Source: Pseudonocardia sp. (GTDB lineage Bacteria; Actinomycetota; Actinomycetes; Mycobacteriales; Pseudonocardiaceae). Taken from it: a stretch of 64,000 bases of DNA. The notes below the pieces were generated by a model. The model did no database searches, was not told the origin of the DNA, and saw nothing but the letters and a program-made list of their open reading frames with translations. The position numbers and the translations under genes are program-made. Where the stretch lies: contig NZ_JAJCYB010000008.1 in assembly GCF_029263155.1 (NCBI RefSeq), positions 38,745-102,744 of the forward strand, read 5' to 3'. Of the stretch, positions 33,148 to 41,804 are shown in pieces (positions within the stretch are counted from its first letter, which is position 1; the number at the start of each line of letters is the position of its first letter).

Positions 33148-34461
33148 GTGACCAGCAGGCTCGTGGTGCTCGGCGGCGGCGCCGCGGGAATGTCGGCGGC
33201 GTCCGCTGCGCGCCGTGTCGATCGCGGCCTCGAGATCGTCGTTCTGGAGGCCACCGGCTGGGCGGCGTACGGGATGTGCGGGCTGCCGTACTACCTGTCG
33301 GGCCTGGTGAATCGGCCGCAGGACCTGCTGTCCTACCCGCCGGAGTACTTCCGCGAGCGCCGCCGCCTCGACCTGCGGTTGCACGCGCAGGCCCTCGCGC
33401 TCGACGTCGAGCAGCGCGTCGTGCGGTACCACCACGAGGGGCAGGACCGGGAGATCGGCTACTCCGCGCTGGTGGTGGCCGCAGGCGGGGTGCCCGGCGT
33501 CCCGCCGCTGCCGGGGCTCGGTGACCGGCCCACCTTCACCGTCCGGACCATGGAGGACGCGATCGCCCTGCGCACGCTTCTGGACGCAGGCGCGGTGGGC
33601 ACCGCGCTCGTCGTCGGCGCCGGCTACATCGGGCTGGAGCTGGCCGAGGCGCTGCATGCCAGGGGCTGCCGCGTGACCGTCGCCGAGCGGCTCGACCGCG
33701 TGCTGCCCAACCTGGACGAGCCGGTCGCCGCGATCGTCGAGAAGCACACCCGCGAGCACGTCGAGCTGCGGCTGGGCGTCGACGTCGCGGAACTGCTGGC
33801 AGAGCCGGGATTCGACGTCGTCGTGGTGTGCGCCGGGGTGCGGCCCGCGTCGACGGTCGCGGGAGACGCCGGTGCGCTCACCGGGCCGGGCCGGGCCCTG
33901 CTGGTAGACGACCGGATGGCCACGAGCCTGCCCGGTGTCTGGGCGGCCGGTGACTGCGTGGCCCCGTACCACCGGGTGCTCGGCGGGCCCGCGTTCGTGC
34001 CGCTGGGGCCCGCGGCGAACAAGACCGGGCGCGTCGCCGGGACGGTCGCGGCGGGCGGCGACGCCACGTTCGCCGGCGTCGTCGGGACGGCGGTGGTGAA
34101 GGTCTTCGAGCTCGAGGTGGCCCGCACCGGCCTGACGCTGGCCGAGGCGCAGGCCGCCGGGCTGGCCGCGACCGCAACCGACGTGGTGAGCCGCAGCCGC
34201 GCGAAGTACTACCCGGGGATGCAGCCGCTGCACGTCCGGCTGGTGCACGAGGCGGGCGGCCGCCTGCTCGGCGCCCAGCTCGTGGGCCGGGAGGGCGCCG
34301 CCAAGCGCGTCGACGTGGTGGCCGCGGCGCTGCACGCCGAGCTGTCGGTGGACGACCTCGTCGCCTTCGACCTGTCATACGCACCCCCCTACTCACCGGT
34401 CTACGACCCACTGATCGTCGCCGCGCAGGCGGCCCAACAGGAGCTGGCGGTACCTGTATGA
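33148..34461 (+). CDS. CoA-disulfide-reductase-like flavoprotein (possible CoM-disulfide reductase)
   Basis: 437 residues of the pyridine nucleotide-disulfide reductase family: FAD motif VVLGGGAAGMSAA, single active-site Cys44 in YGMCGLPYYLSG, NAD(P) motif VVGAGYIGLELAE and second FAD motif VWAAGDCVA; the C-terminal dimer domain ends with YSPVYDPL. The lone Cys and CGLPYY match CoA-disulfide reductase/NADH oxidase types and not the CxxxxC pair of 2-ketopropyl-CoM carboxylase (XecC). Divergent from the CoM synthesis operon and first in the SDR operon, it may reduce CoM disulfides or mixed disulfides (inference). GTG start supported by a leaderless -10. Confidence 0.8.
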   Translation: MTSRLVVLGGGAAGMSAASAARRVDRGLEIVVLEATGWAAYGMCGLPYYLSGLVNRPQDLLSYPPEYFRERRRLDLRLHAQALALDVEQRVVRYHHEGQDREIGYSALVVAAGGVPGVPPLPGLGDRPTFTVRTMEDAIALRTLLDAGAVGTALVVGAGYIGLELAEALHARGCRVTVAERLDRVLPNLDEPVAAIVEKHTREHVELRLGVDVAELLAEPGFDVVVVCAGVRPASTVAGDAGALTGPGRALLVDDRMATSLPGVWAAGDCVAPYHRVLGGPAFVPLGPAANKTGRVAGTVAAGGDATFAGVVGTAVVKVFELEVARTGLTLAEAQAAGLAATATDVVSRSRAKYYPGMQPLHVRLVHEAGGRLLGAQLVGREGAAKRVDVVAAALHAELSVDDLVAFDLSYAPPYSPVYDPLIVAAQAAQQELAVPV

Positions 34462-35198
34462 ATGCCCACGAGCGGATAGCGGTCGTGACAGGGGGCGGGT
34501 CCGGGATCGGTCTCGCGACCTGCTCCCGGCTGGCGGCCGACGGGTTCACCCTCGCCGTGCTGGACCTCGACGTCGACGCCGCCAAGGCCGCGGCCGGGGC
34601 GGACGGCACCGGCTACGAGGCCGACGTCTCCGACGCCGACGCCGTCGAGCGCACCTTCGCCGAGATCGTCGCGGCCTTCGGACGGATCGACGTGCTGGTC
34701 AACAACGCCGGCATCAACGGCGGGCCAGCAGCGACGATCTGTCACGAGACGCCCGTGGCGGACTGGGACCGGGTGCACGCGATCAACTCCCGCGGCCCGT
34801 TCCTGTGCTCCCGGGCGGCGCTGCCGGTGATGCTCGCGCAGGGGTCGGGACACGTGATCACGGTGGCGTCGGTGGCGGGCATGATCGTGTTCCCCGGCCG
34901 CTGCGCGTACACCGCGTCGAAGGGCGCGGCGCTGATGTTCGCGAAGTCCCTCGCGGTGGACTACGCGCAGGCCGGGATCCGCTCCAACGCGGTCTGTCCC
35001 GGCTTCGTCGAGACCCCCATGACACAGTGGCGCCTCGACGTCCCGGAGCTGCGCGCGAAGGTCGAGGGAAACATCCCGCTCGGCCGGGTGGCCCAGCCCA
35101 CCGACATCGCCGACGCCATCAGCGTCCTGGCCTCCGGGCGGCTCGGCTACATGAACGGCCACGCACTCATCGTCGACGGCGGATGGACGGCACTGTGA
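34458..35198 (+). CDS. SDR resembling R-2-hydroxypropyl-CoM dehydrogenase
   Basis: 246 residues. NAD motif TGGGSGIG (11-18); triad Ser138, Tyr151, Lys155. From memory of the Xanthobacter R-enzyme (XecD), the two sulfonate-binding arginines Arg152 and Arg196 have exact counterparts at a constant offset of four: Arg148 (FPGRCAYTASKG) and Arg192 (ETPMTQWRLDVPELR). This predicts oxidation of a hydroxyalkyl-CoM bearing the CoM sulfonate. It overlaps the flavoprotein gene by 4 bp and the next SDR gene by one base. A very similar copy is at 47000-47767. Confidence 0.8.
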   Translation: MNAHERIAVVTGGGSGIGLATCSRLAADGFTLAVLDLDVDAAKAAAGADGTGYEADVSDADAVERTFAEIVAAFGRIDVLVNNAGINGGPAATICHETPVADWDRVHAINSRGPFLCSRAALPVMLAQGSGHVITVASVAGMIVFPGRCAYTASKGAALMFAKSLAVDYAQAGIRSNAVCPGFVETPMTQWRLDVPELRAKVEGNIPLGRVAQPTDIADAISVLASGRLGYMNGHALIVDGGWTAL

Positions 35199-35989
35199 TG
35201 ACTGGTACGGGTATCGGACGGCTGGCCGGCAAGGTCGCGCTCGTGACGGGCGGGGGCTCCGGCATCGGGCAGGCGTCGGCCCTGCGGTTCGCCGCCGAGG
35301 GCGCGGCGGTGGCCGTGCTCGACCTGCGCGAGGAGGCGGCCGCGGAGACCGCGGCGCTCATCGCGAAGCAGGACGGGCAGGCGATCGCGCTGGCCGCCGA
35401 CGTCTCCAACGCGGCGCAGGTGGAGGAGGCCGTCACCCGTGCGGTGACGGAGTTCGGGCGCCTCGACGTCCTCTACAACAACGCCGGCGTGGACAGCCGC
35501 GGGTCGGTCGCGGTCGCCGAGGAGGACAACTGGGACCTCAGCTTCGCGGTGAACGCCAAGGGCACGTTCCTGTGCTCCCGCGCGGCGCTGCGTCACATGG
35601 ACCCCGCCGAGGGCGAGACCGCCTCGATCATCAACCAGGGATCGGTCGCGGGGCTGGTCGGCGTGCCGAACTTCGCCGCCTATTGCGCGGCGAAGGGCGC
35701 GGTGATCGCGCTGACCCGGTCGATGGCCGTCGACCTCGCCCCGCGCCGGGTGCGCGTCAACGTGATCTGCCCCGGCACCGTCTTCACCCCGCTGATGGAG
35801 CCGATGCTGCGCGCCCGCGGCGACGGGGACATGGCAGCCGGGCTCGCGAAGACGCTGGTCAAGTACCCGATCGGCCGCCTCGGCACGCCCGAGGAGATCG
35901 CGAACGTCGCCCTGTTCCTGGCCAGCGACGAGGCGAGCTTCATGACGGGGGCGGTCGTGACGGCCGACGGCGGGATGACCGCGCAATGA
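35198..35989 (+). CDS. SDR resembling S-2-hydroxypropyl-CoM dehydrogenase
   Basis: 263 residues. NAD motif VTGGGSGIGQ; catalytic region INQGSVAGLVGVPNFAAYCAAKGAVIALTR. Segments such as GSVAGLVG(V/I)P, AAYCAAKGA, VKYPIGRLGTPE and TADGGMTAQ closely follow the Xanthobacter S-enzyme (XecE) as I recall it. Of the two S-enzyme sulfonate residues, Lys214 is kept (KYPIGR) while Arg211 seems replaced by Thr with a Lys just before it. Adjacent R-like and S-like dehydrogenases suggest that both product enantiomers are handled. A GTG one codon upstream is an alternative start. Confidence 0.75.
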   Translation: MTGTGIGRLAGKVALVTGGGSGIGQASALRFAAEGAAVAVLDLREEAAAETAALIAKQDGQAIALAADVSNAAQVEEAVTRAVTEFGRLDVLYNNAGVDSRGSVAVAEEDNWDLSFAVNAKGTFLCSRAALRHMDPAEGETASIINQGSVAGLVGVPNFAAYCAAKGAVIALTRSMAVDLAPRRVRVNVICPGTVFTPLMEPMLRARGDGDMAAGLAKTLVKYPIGRLGTPEEIANVALFLASDEASFMTGAVVTADGGMTAQ

Positions 35990-36891
35990 CCTTCCACCTC
36001 ACGCCGCACAAGCGGGCTTCGCTGGCCGAGGCCGCTTCGTTCGTCACCGACGGGGCGCTGGTCGCGCTCGGCGGAGGCCTGTGCTCGCGGTTGCCGATGG
36101 CAATGGTGCGCGAGCTGATCCGGCAGGGCCGTCGCGACCTGCACCTGGTCGGGTCCGCGCACAGCGTCGACGTCGACCTGCTGATCGCGGCGGGTGCGGT
36201 GAAGGTGTGCGAGGAGAGCTACGTGGGCTTCGAGCAGGACCTGGGGCTCGCGCCCGCGTACCGGCGGGCCGCCGAGGGCGGGACCATCGAAGTGCGGGAG
36301 AGCTGCTGTGTCACGATCCTGGCCCAGCTGCGCGCCGCCGAGATGGGCCTGCCGTTCCTGCCGGTCCGCGGGGTGAAGGGCACCGACATCGGGGTGCTGC
36401 ACGGCGAGTACGGCCGGGTGCGCTGCCCGTTCACCGACGAGGAGCTGGTGGCCGTGCCGCCGCTGGCGCCGGACGTCGCGCTGATCCACGCCCCGCTGGG
36501 CGACCGGCACGGGAACCTGCACCTCGACCAGCCCTACGTCCTCGACGAGCGCTTCGCGTCGGCCTCCGCGATGGTCGTCGCAACGGTGGACCGGATGGTG
36601 ACCACCGACGAGATCGCCGCCGCCGGGGTGGTCGTCCCGGCGCACCTGGTCGCCGCCGTGGCGGAGGTGCCCTACGGGGCGCACCCCTCGTCCTGCTATC
36701 CCGGATACGCCTACGACCGGCCACACCTCGCGGCCTACATCGCGGCCGCGAGCGCAGGGGGCGGCGAGCTCACCGCCTACCTCGACCGCTACGTGCACAC
36801 GGGTGAGGACGCCTACCGCCACGACGTCGACCCGGAACGCCTGGTCGGCTGGTCGATCTCCGCGTCGGACTGGCAGGAGCTGTTCCGATGA
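35986..36891 (+). CDS. Class I CoA transferase, subunit A
   Basis: 301 residues with the subunit A pattern of glutaconate/ketoacid CoA transferases: DGALVALGGGLCSRLPMAMVRELI near residue 25, a middle with GVKGTDIGVLHGEYG, and APDVALIHAPLGDRHGNLH. With subunit B (next gene, overlap 4 bp) it would move CoA between an acyl-CoA and a carboxylic acid. It follows the two hydroxyalkyl-CoM dehydrogenase-like SDRs and precedes the acyl-CoA synthetase, so the acid may be a sulfonate-bearing CoM thioether or its breakdown product (inference). Confidence 0.82.
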   Translation: MTFHLTPHKRASLAEAASFVTDGALVALGGGLCSRLPMAMVRELIRQGRRDLHLVGSAHSVDVDLLIAAGAVKVCEESYVGFEQDLGLAPAYRRAAEGGTIEVRESCCVTILAQLRAAEMGLPFLPVRGVKGTDIGVLHGEYGRVRCPFTDEELVAVPPLAPDVALIHAPLGDRHGNLHLDQPYVLDERFASASAMVVATVDRMVTTDEIAAAGVVVPAHLVAAVAEVPYGAHPSSCYPGYAYDRPHLAAYIAAASAGGGELTAYLDRYVHTGEDAYRHDVDPERLVGWSISASDWQELFR

Positions 36892-37757
36892 CATGCCATG
36901 ATCGTGACGGCAGCTGGTCCATCGACGAGTGGTTCGTGGTGGCGCTGGCCCGCACCATCCGCGACCGAGAGGTGGTCTTCCACGGGTTCGCGAGCCCGTG
37001 CGCGCAGGTGGCGATGCACGTGGCCAAGCGCACCCACGCCCGCGACAGCCTGCTGGTGGAGGGCGCCACCTACGCCGTCAACCCCGACCCTGCGTTCATC
37101 CCGCCCACCAGCAACGACCTGGCGCTGCACCGCGACGCCGTCTACCGGATGCGGTTCGAGGAGTTCTTCGACGCCGCCTGCCGGGGCGCGGTGGACCGGA
37201 TGTTCCTCTCCGGCGGGCAGATCGACGGCTACGGCAACACCAACGTCACCGCGATCGGATCGGTGATGACGGAGAACGGGGCCAAGCCGAAGATCAAGCT
37301 GGGTGGCGGGGGTGGTGGCTGCAACATCTCGGCCACCATCGGGGCGCTCACGCTGTGGACGACGAAGCACCGGTCCGGGCGCACCCTGGTACCCAAGCTC
37401 GACTTCCTCACCGACATCGGCCACGTGACGCCGTCGGGATCCCGCGCCGAGCTCGGCTACACCGGCGGCGGCCCGCAGTGGCTGATCACCGAGCTGGGTA
37501 TCTTGGACTACGACAAGAGGGGGCACGCCCGGCTGCGCGCGACCTGGCCGGACGTCACCGTGCAGGACGTCGCGGACGCCACCGGATTCGAGCTGCGTGT
37601 CGAGCTGACCCACGGCCTGCTGCACCCGCCGAGCACCGCCGAGCTCGCGGCTGTGCGGTCCGTCGACCCGATCGGCGTGCGACTGCTCGAGTTCGGCCCC
37701 GACGAGCTGAAGCGCCGCTTCCACCCCGGCGACCAGGGGTCGGCATGCGCCTGCTGA
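36888..37757 (+). CDS. Class I CoA transferase, subunit B
   Basis: 289 residues. Subunit B blocks: TIRDREVVFHGFASPCAQVAM at the N-terminus, LLVEGATYAVNPDP (Glu near residue 57 sits where the catalytic Glu of related transferases is found), FLSGGQIDGYGNTNVTAIG, and the glycine run KLGGGGGGCNISA. Partner of subunit A. The gene overlaps the acyl-CoA synthetase gene by 13 bp, pointing to strict co-expression. Substrate pair unknown. Confidence 0.82.
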   Translation: MTCHDRDGSWSIDEWFVVALARTIRDREVVFHGFASPCAQVAMHVAKRTHARDSLLVEGATYAVNPDPAFIPPTSNDLALHRDAVYRMRFEEFFDAACRGAVDRMFLSGGQIDGYGNTNVTAIGSVMTENGAKPKIKLGGGGGGCNISATIGALTLWTTKHRSGRTLVPKLDFLTDIGHVTPSGSRAELGYTGGGPQWLITELGILDYDKRGHARLRATWPDVTVQDVADATGFELRVELTHGLLHPPSTAELAAVRSVDPIGVRLLEFGPDELKRRFHPGDQGSACAC

Positions 37758-39739
37758 ACGCGCTGTTCTCCCCCCGACGGGTGGCGCTCGTCGGCGCGTC
37801 GGACCGGGCGGGCACGCTCGGCAACCTGCTGGCACGCAACCTGGAGTCCTTCCCCGGCGAGGTCGTGCCGGTGCGCGGTGGCGGCTCGCTGCTCGACGTC
37901 GAGGGCGAGATCGACCTGGCGGTTGTCGCGGTGCCGGCCCACGCGGTGCCCGCGGTAGCGGCCGACGCCGCGGCGAAGGGCGTCGGCGCGATGGTCGTGC
38001 TCTCGGGCGGGTTCGCCGAGACCGGGGCCGACGGCGTGGCGCTGCAGGCCGAGTTGGTGGCGGCGGCGGGTTCCGTTCGGATCATCGGGCCGAACTGCTT
38101 CGGCATCCAGAACTGCGACCTGCCGCTCAACGCCTCGATGGCGGCCGGGCTGCCCCGTGGCGGCGGCGGGATCAGCCTGGTCAGCCAGTCCGGTGCATAC
38201 GGCATGGCGATCTACGCGCTGGCCGTCGACGAGCGCGCCCGGTTCGCCAAGATCCTCGCACCCGGCAACACATGTGACGTGACGATCGCCGAGCTGCTCA
38301 CCGAGCTGGCGGACGACCCCGCGTCGGAGACGCTGTGCTTCCTGCTGGAGTCCCTCGTCGACGGGCGCGCGTTCGTCGAGCGGGCCCGGCTCACCACCCC
38401 GGACAAGCCGGTGATCGTGGCCAAGACGGGCCGGTCGGAGGCCGGGGCGCGGGCGGCGGCGTCGCACACCGCGGCGCTGGCCGGCTCGGAGGCGGTGTGG
38501 CACGGGGTGTTCCGGCAGGCCGGCATCGTCGAGGTGCGGTCGGGGCAGGAGCTGCTCGACGTCGCCAGGGCACTGGACGGCCAGCCGCTGCCCGCAGGCG
38601 CCCGGGTCGGGATCGTCACCAACTCCGGGGGGGTCGGCGTGGAGCTGGCCGACCTGCTCGCCGACGAGGGCCTGACGGTGCCCGCGCTGTCGGCGCCGCT
38701 GCAGGACAAGATCCGGGACATGCTGCCGGCGTTCGCCAGCGCGGTGAACCCGGTGGACGTGACGCCGGTGTGGTCGCGCTACGCCGAGCTCTACCCCGGG
38801 CTCACCGACCTGCTCGCCCGCTCCGGGGAGGTCGACGTGGTGATCCCGGTGCTGCTGCAGCGCGCCGCGATGGACACGCCCACCGCGGAGGCGCTGCGCG
38901 ACGTCGTGCTCGCGCTGCACGACGACGCCGTCGGGGTGCCGGTGCACGTCTGCTGGGTCGCTCCACGGGATGCCCGGCCGAACGCCGACCTGCTCCAGGA
39001 GGCGGGGGTGCCCTGCTTCGAGTGGCCCGCCCGCACCGCGCGGGCCGTCGGGCACGCCCATCGCTACGCCATGGCGCGGGAACGGACCGCGCCCCCGCCG
39101 CCCGTTCCGCAGCGCCGGACCACACCGACGCCGACGGACCCGGCGGGCGCCGCCGAGGTGCTCGCCGCCTTCGGGGTCCGCACGGCCACCTCGACCCTGT
39201 GCCGAACCGTCGACGAGGCAGTGGACGCGGCCACGTCGTACCCGGTCGTGGTCAAGGTTGCCGCCGCCGCGCACCGGACCGAGCTCGGCGGTGTCCGGCT
39301 TGGCCTCGCCGATCCCGACCAGGTGCGCGCCGCCGCCACTGATCTGCTCGCCATGGGGCCGGTGCTGGTCCAACCCCAGCTCAGCGGCGTCGAGGTCGCG
39401 GTCGGCGCGATGCGCGACCCGGTGTTCGGCCCGGTGGTCATGGTCGGCCTCGGCGGGATCTGGGTGGAGGTGCTGGCCGACGTCGCGTTCGCGCTGGCGC
39501 CCTTGGGCCGGCTGGAGGCGAGGGACCTCCTGGCGGGCCTGCGCGGGTTCCCGCTGCTGGCCGGCGCCCGCGGCGCTCCCCCGGTGGATCTCGACGCGCT
39601 CGCCGACGTCGTGGTGGGGGCGGGGAACCTACTGCTCGCCGCCGACGACGTGGCCGAGCTCGACCTCAACCCGGCGCTCGCAACGCAGGACGGCGCGATC
39701 GCCGTCGACTGGAAGATCACGAGGGATGGGACACCATGA
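37745..39739 (+). CDS. NDP-forming acyl-CoA synthetase (fused alpha-beta)
   Basis: 664 residues. Order: CoA-binding Rossmann domain (SPRRVALVGASDRAGTLGN, GPNCFGIQNCDLPLNA), ligase domain with SHTAALAGSEAVWHGVFRQ carrying the presumed phospho-His, then a C-terminal ATP-grasp domain (EVLAAFGVRTATST, YPVVVKVAAAAHRTELGGV, GPVVMVGLGGIWVE). The family forms acyl-CoA from acid, CoA and ATP, or runs in reverse to make ATP from acyl-CoA. Next to an acylating aldehyde dehydrogenase it could harvest ATP from the acyl-CoA made by that enzyme (inference). Confidence 0.87.
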   Translation: MRLLNALFSPRRVALVGASDRAGTLGNLLARNLESFPGEVVPVRGGGSLLDVEGEIDLAVVAVPAHAVPAVAADAAAKGVGAMVVLSGGFAETGADGVALQAELVAAAGSVRIIGPNCFGIQNCDLPLNASMAAGLPRGGGGISLVSQSGAYGMAIYALAVDERARFAKILAPGNTCDVTIAELLTELADDPASETLCFLLESLVDGRAFVERARLTTPDKPVIVAKTGRSEAGARAAASHTAALAGSEAVWHGVFRQAGIVEVRSGQELLDVARALDGQPLPAGARVGIVTNSGGVGVELADLLADEGLTVPALSAPLQDKIRDMLPAFASAVNPVDVTPVWSRYAELYPGLTDLLARSGEVDVVIPVLLQRAAMDTPTAEALRDVVLALHDDAVGVPVHVCWVAPRDARPNADLLQEAGVPCFEWPARTARAVGHAHRYAMARERTAPPPPVPQRRTTPTPTDPAGAAEVLAAFGVRTATSTLCRTVDEAVDAATSYPVVVKVAAAAHRTELGGVRLGLADPDQVRAAATDLLAMGPVLVQPQLSGVEVAVGAMRDPVFGPVVMVGLGGIWVEVLADVAFALAPLGRLEARDLLAGLRGFPLLAGARGAPPVDLDALADVVVGAGNLLLAADDVAELDLNPALATQDGAIAVDWKITRDGTP

Positions 39740-41151
39740 CCGACACCGCCACCGTTACCGACATCGCCACCGAGGTCGCCGCCGTGGTCGACCGGGCCCG
39801 CGCCGCGCAAGCGGCCGTGAACGACTACACCGCCGAGCAGGTGCACGAACTCACCACAGCCGTCGCCTACTCGGTGGCCCGCAAGGACCGCGCCGAGCAG
39901 CTCGCCCGGCTCGCCGTCGACGAGGCCGGGTTCGGCAACTACGACGACAAGGTCATCAAGATCGAGCGCCGGGTGCTCGGCGTGCTCACCGACCTGCGCA
40001 ACACCCCGACCGTCGGGGTCGTCGAGGAGGACCCGGTGCGGGGTCTCGTCAAGATCGCGAAGCCGGTGGGCGTGGTCGCCGCGCTGATCCCGACGACGGG
40101 CCCGGACGCGACGCCGCCGGTCAAGGCGCTGTGGGCGCTCGCGGGGCGCAACGCGGTGGTGTTCGCCGCGCACCCGCGCAGCGCGGGCACCACCCGCGCG
40201 GTCGTCGACCTGATGCGGGCGGCTTGTGAGCAGGTCGGCGCCCCCGCCGACCTCATCCAGGTGCTGCCGCAGCCCAAGATCGCCGCGACCCAGGCGCTGA
40301 TGCAGCTGGCCGACCTGATCGTCGCCACCGGCGGGGCGGGGATGGTCAAGGCCGCCTACAGCTCGGGGACGCCTGCCTTCGGGGTGGGCGTGGGCAACTG
40401 CGTGCACGTCGTGGACGAGACCGGCGACATCGCCGACGCGGCCGCGTGCATCGTCGTGGCCAAGACGTTCGACCACGCCACGAGCTGCCTGGCCGACAAC
40501 TCCGTGATCGTCCAGGACACGGTGTACGACGAGCTGCGGGGCAAGCTGGCGAGCCAGGGCGGCCACGTGTGCACGCCCGTGCAGAAGGTGGCGCTGCAGG
40601 CGGCGATGTGGCCCGACGGCGGCGAGATCCCCTGCATGGCCGTGATCGCCAAGCCCGCGGCGCACATCGCGGGGCTGGCCGGCTTCGAGGTCCCCGACGG
40701 CACCACGTTCCTCGTCGTCGAGGAGGACGGGGTGGGCCCGGAGCACCCGTTCAGCGGGGAGAAGCTGTCGGTGGTGCTGGCGCTGTACCGGTACACCGGC
40801 GGTATCGACGCCGCCGTCGACCTGGTCAACGACATCACCGGCTACCAGGGCCTCGGCCACACCTGTGGCATCCACACCTCCTCCGACAAGGCCGTCGACG
40901 CGCTCGCGCAGGGCACCCGCACCGCCAGGGTCCTGGTGAACCAGAACCTCAACGAGGGCGCGGGCAGCGCGCGCAACGGGCTGCCGTTCACGCTGAGCCT
41001 CAGCTGCGGGACCTGGGGCGGCACGATCACGACCGAGAACATCAACGCGCGGCACTTCGTGAACCTGACCTGGGTGTCACGGCCGATCACGCCCCGGGTG
41101 ATCGATGCCGACGCCCTGTTCGCGGGCCATGTCCAGCGGTACGGTCAGTAG
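39736..41151 (+). CDS. CoA-acylating aldehyde dehydrogenase (SauS/EutE-like)
   Basis: 471 residues. The catalytic Cys251 lies in FDHATSCLADNSVI, the pattern of acylating aldehyde dehydrogenases (EutE, PduP, sulfoacetaldehyde dehydrogenase SauS); IPTTGPDATPPVKALWAL and VATGGAGMVKAAYSSGTPA are also typical. It would convert an aldehyde, CoA and NAD+ into acyl-CoA. Possible substrates (inference): a 2-oxoethyl-CoM aldehyde formed by the SDRs, or sulfoacetaldehyde from CoM turnover. It overlaps the synthetase gene by 4 bp and ends the operon. Confidence 0.85.
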   Translation: MTDTATVTDIATEVAAVVDRARAAQAAVNDYTAEQVHELTTAVAYSVARKDRAEQLARLAVDEAGFGNYDDKVIKIERRVLGVLTDLRNTPTVGVVEEDPVRGLVKIAKPVGVVAALIPTTGPDATPPVKALWALAGRNAVVFAAHPRSAGTTRAVVDLMRAACEQVGAPADLIQVLPQPKIAATQALMQLADLIVATGGAGMVKAAYSSGTPAFGVGVGNCVHVVDETGDIADAAACIVVAKTFDHATSCLADNSVIVQDTVYDELRGKLASQGGHVCTPVQKVALQAAMWPDGGEIPCMAVIAKPAAHIAGLAGFEVPDGTTFLVVEEDGVGPEHPFSGEKLSVVLALYRYTGGIDAAVDLVNDITGYQGLGHTCGIHTSSDKAVDALAQGTRTARVLVNQNLNEGAGSARNGLPFTLSLSCGTWGGTITTENINARHFVNLTWVSRPITPRVIDADALFAGHVQRYGQ

Positions 41152-41171
41152 TCCGAGGCGGGAGACGGCAC

Positions 41172-41804
41172 ATGACGATGACGTCGATGGCCATGGGTCT
41201 GCCCGGGGTGAACCTCGCGCCCGGCGACCACATCTGCGCGTTCTACCGCGGGGCCACACAGCGCGACGAGCTGCTGGTGCCCTACCTGCGCGAGGGGCTG
41301 CTCGCCGGTGACAAGTGCATCTGCGTCACCGACGACCCCGGCGCGGACGAGACGGTCCGCGCGCTCGCCGAGGAGCTGGACGTGGACGTCTCGCTCGCCA
41401 CCGGGCAGTTGGAGCCGATGCGCTCGGAGTCGACGTACCTGTCCGGCGGCTACTTCGCCATCGACCGGATGATCGGCTTCTGGGAGGACGCGGTCGGGGG
41501 CGCCGTGCGCCGCGACGGTTTCGGCTTCGTCCGTGCCGTCGGCGAGATGACGTGGGCGCTGCGCGACCTGCCCGGCGTCGAGCACCTGCTGGCCTACGAG
41601 GCCCGGCTCAACGACTTCCTGCCCCGCTACCCGCAGGTGGTCCTGTGCCTCTACGACCTGGAGAAGTTCTCCAACGGGGAGATCCTGCTCGACATCATGC
41701 GGACCCACCCGAAGGTCCTGCTCAGCGGCCAGTTGCTGGACAACCCCTGGTACGTCGAGCCCGACGAGTACCTGGCGACCCACCCGACGGCCGGGCACCC
41801 ATGA
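41172..41804 (+). CDS. MEDS (DcmR sensory) domain protein
   Basis: 210 residues, single MEDS domain: PGDHICAFYRGATQRDELLVP at residues 15-35, GDKCICVTDDPGADETVRAL, and EMTWALRDLPGVEHLLAYEAR. Same architecture as the 15.2-15.8 kb protein but clearly different in sequence. It starts 20 bp after the aldehyde dehydrogenase gene, so it may be read from the same long operon, and its stop overlaps the PucR start (ATGA). Predicted sensor partner of that regulator. Confidence 0.85.
   Translation: MTMTSMAMGLPGVNLAPGDHICAFYRGATQRDELLVPYLREGLLAGDKCICVTDDPGADETVRALAEELDVDVSLATGQLEPMRSESTYLSGGYFAIDRMIGFWEDAVGGAVRRDGFGFVRAVGEMTWALRDLPGVEHLLAYEARLNDFLPRYPQVVLCLYDLEKFSNGEILLDIMRTHPKVLLSGQLLDNPWYVEPDEYLATHPTAGHP

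Noticed and set aside
33148..34461. 2-ketopropyl-CoM oxidoreductase/carboxylase (XecC)
   Set aside because: That enzyme carries a CxxxxC redox pair in a CPHNAC-type motif. This protein has one Cys in CGLPYY, as in CoA-disulfide reductases.
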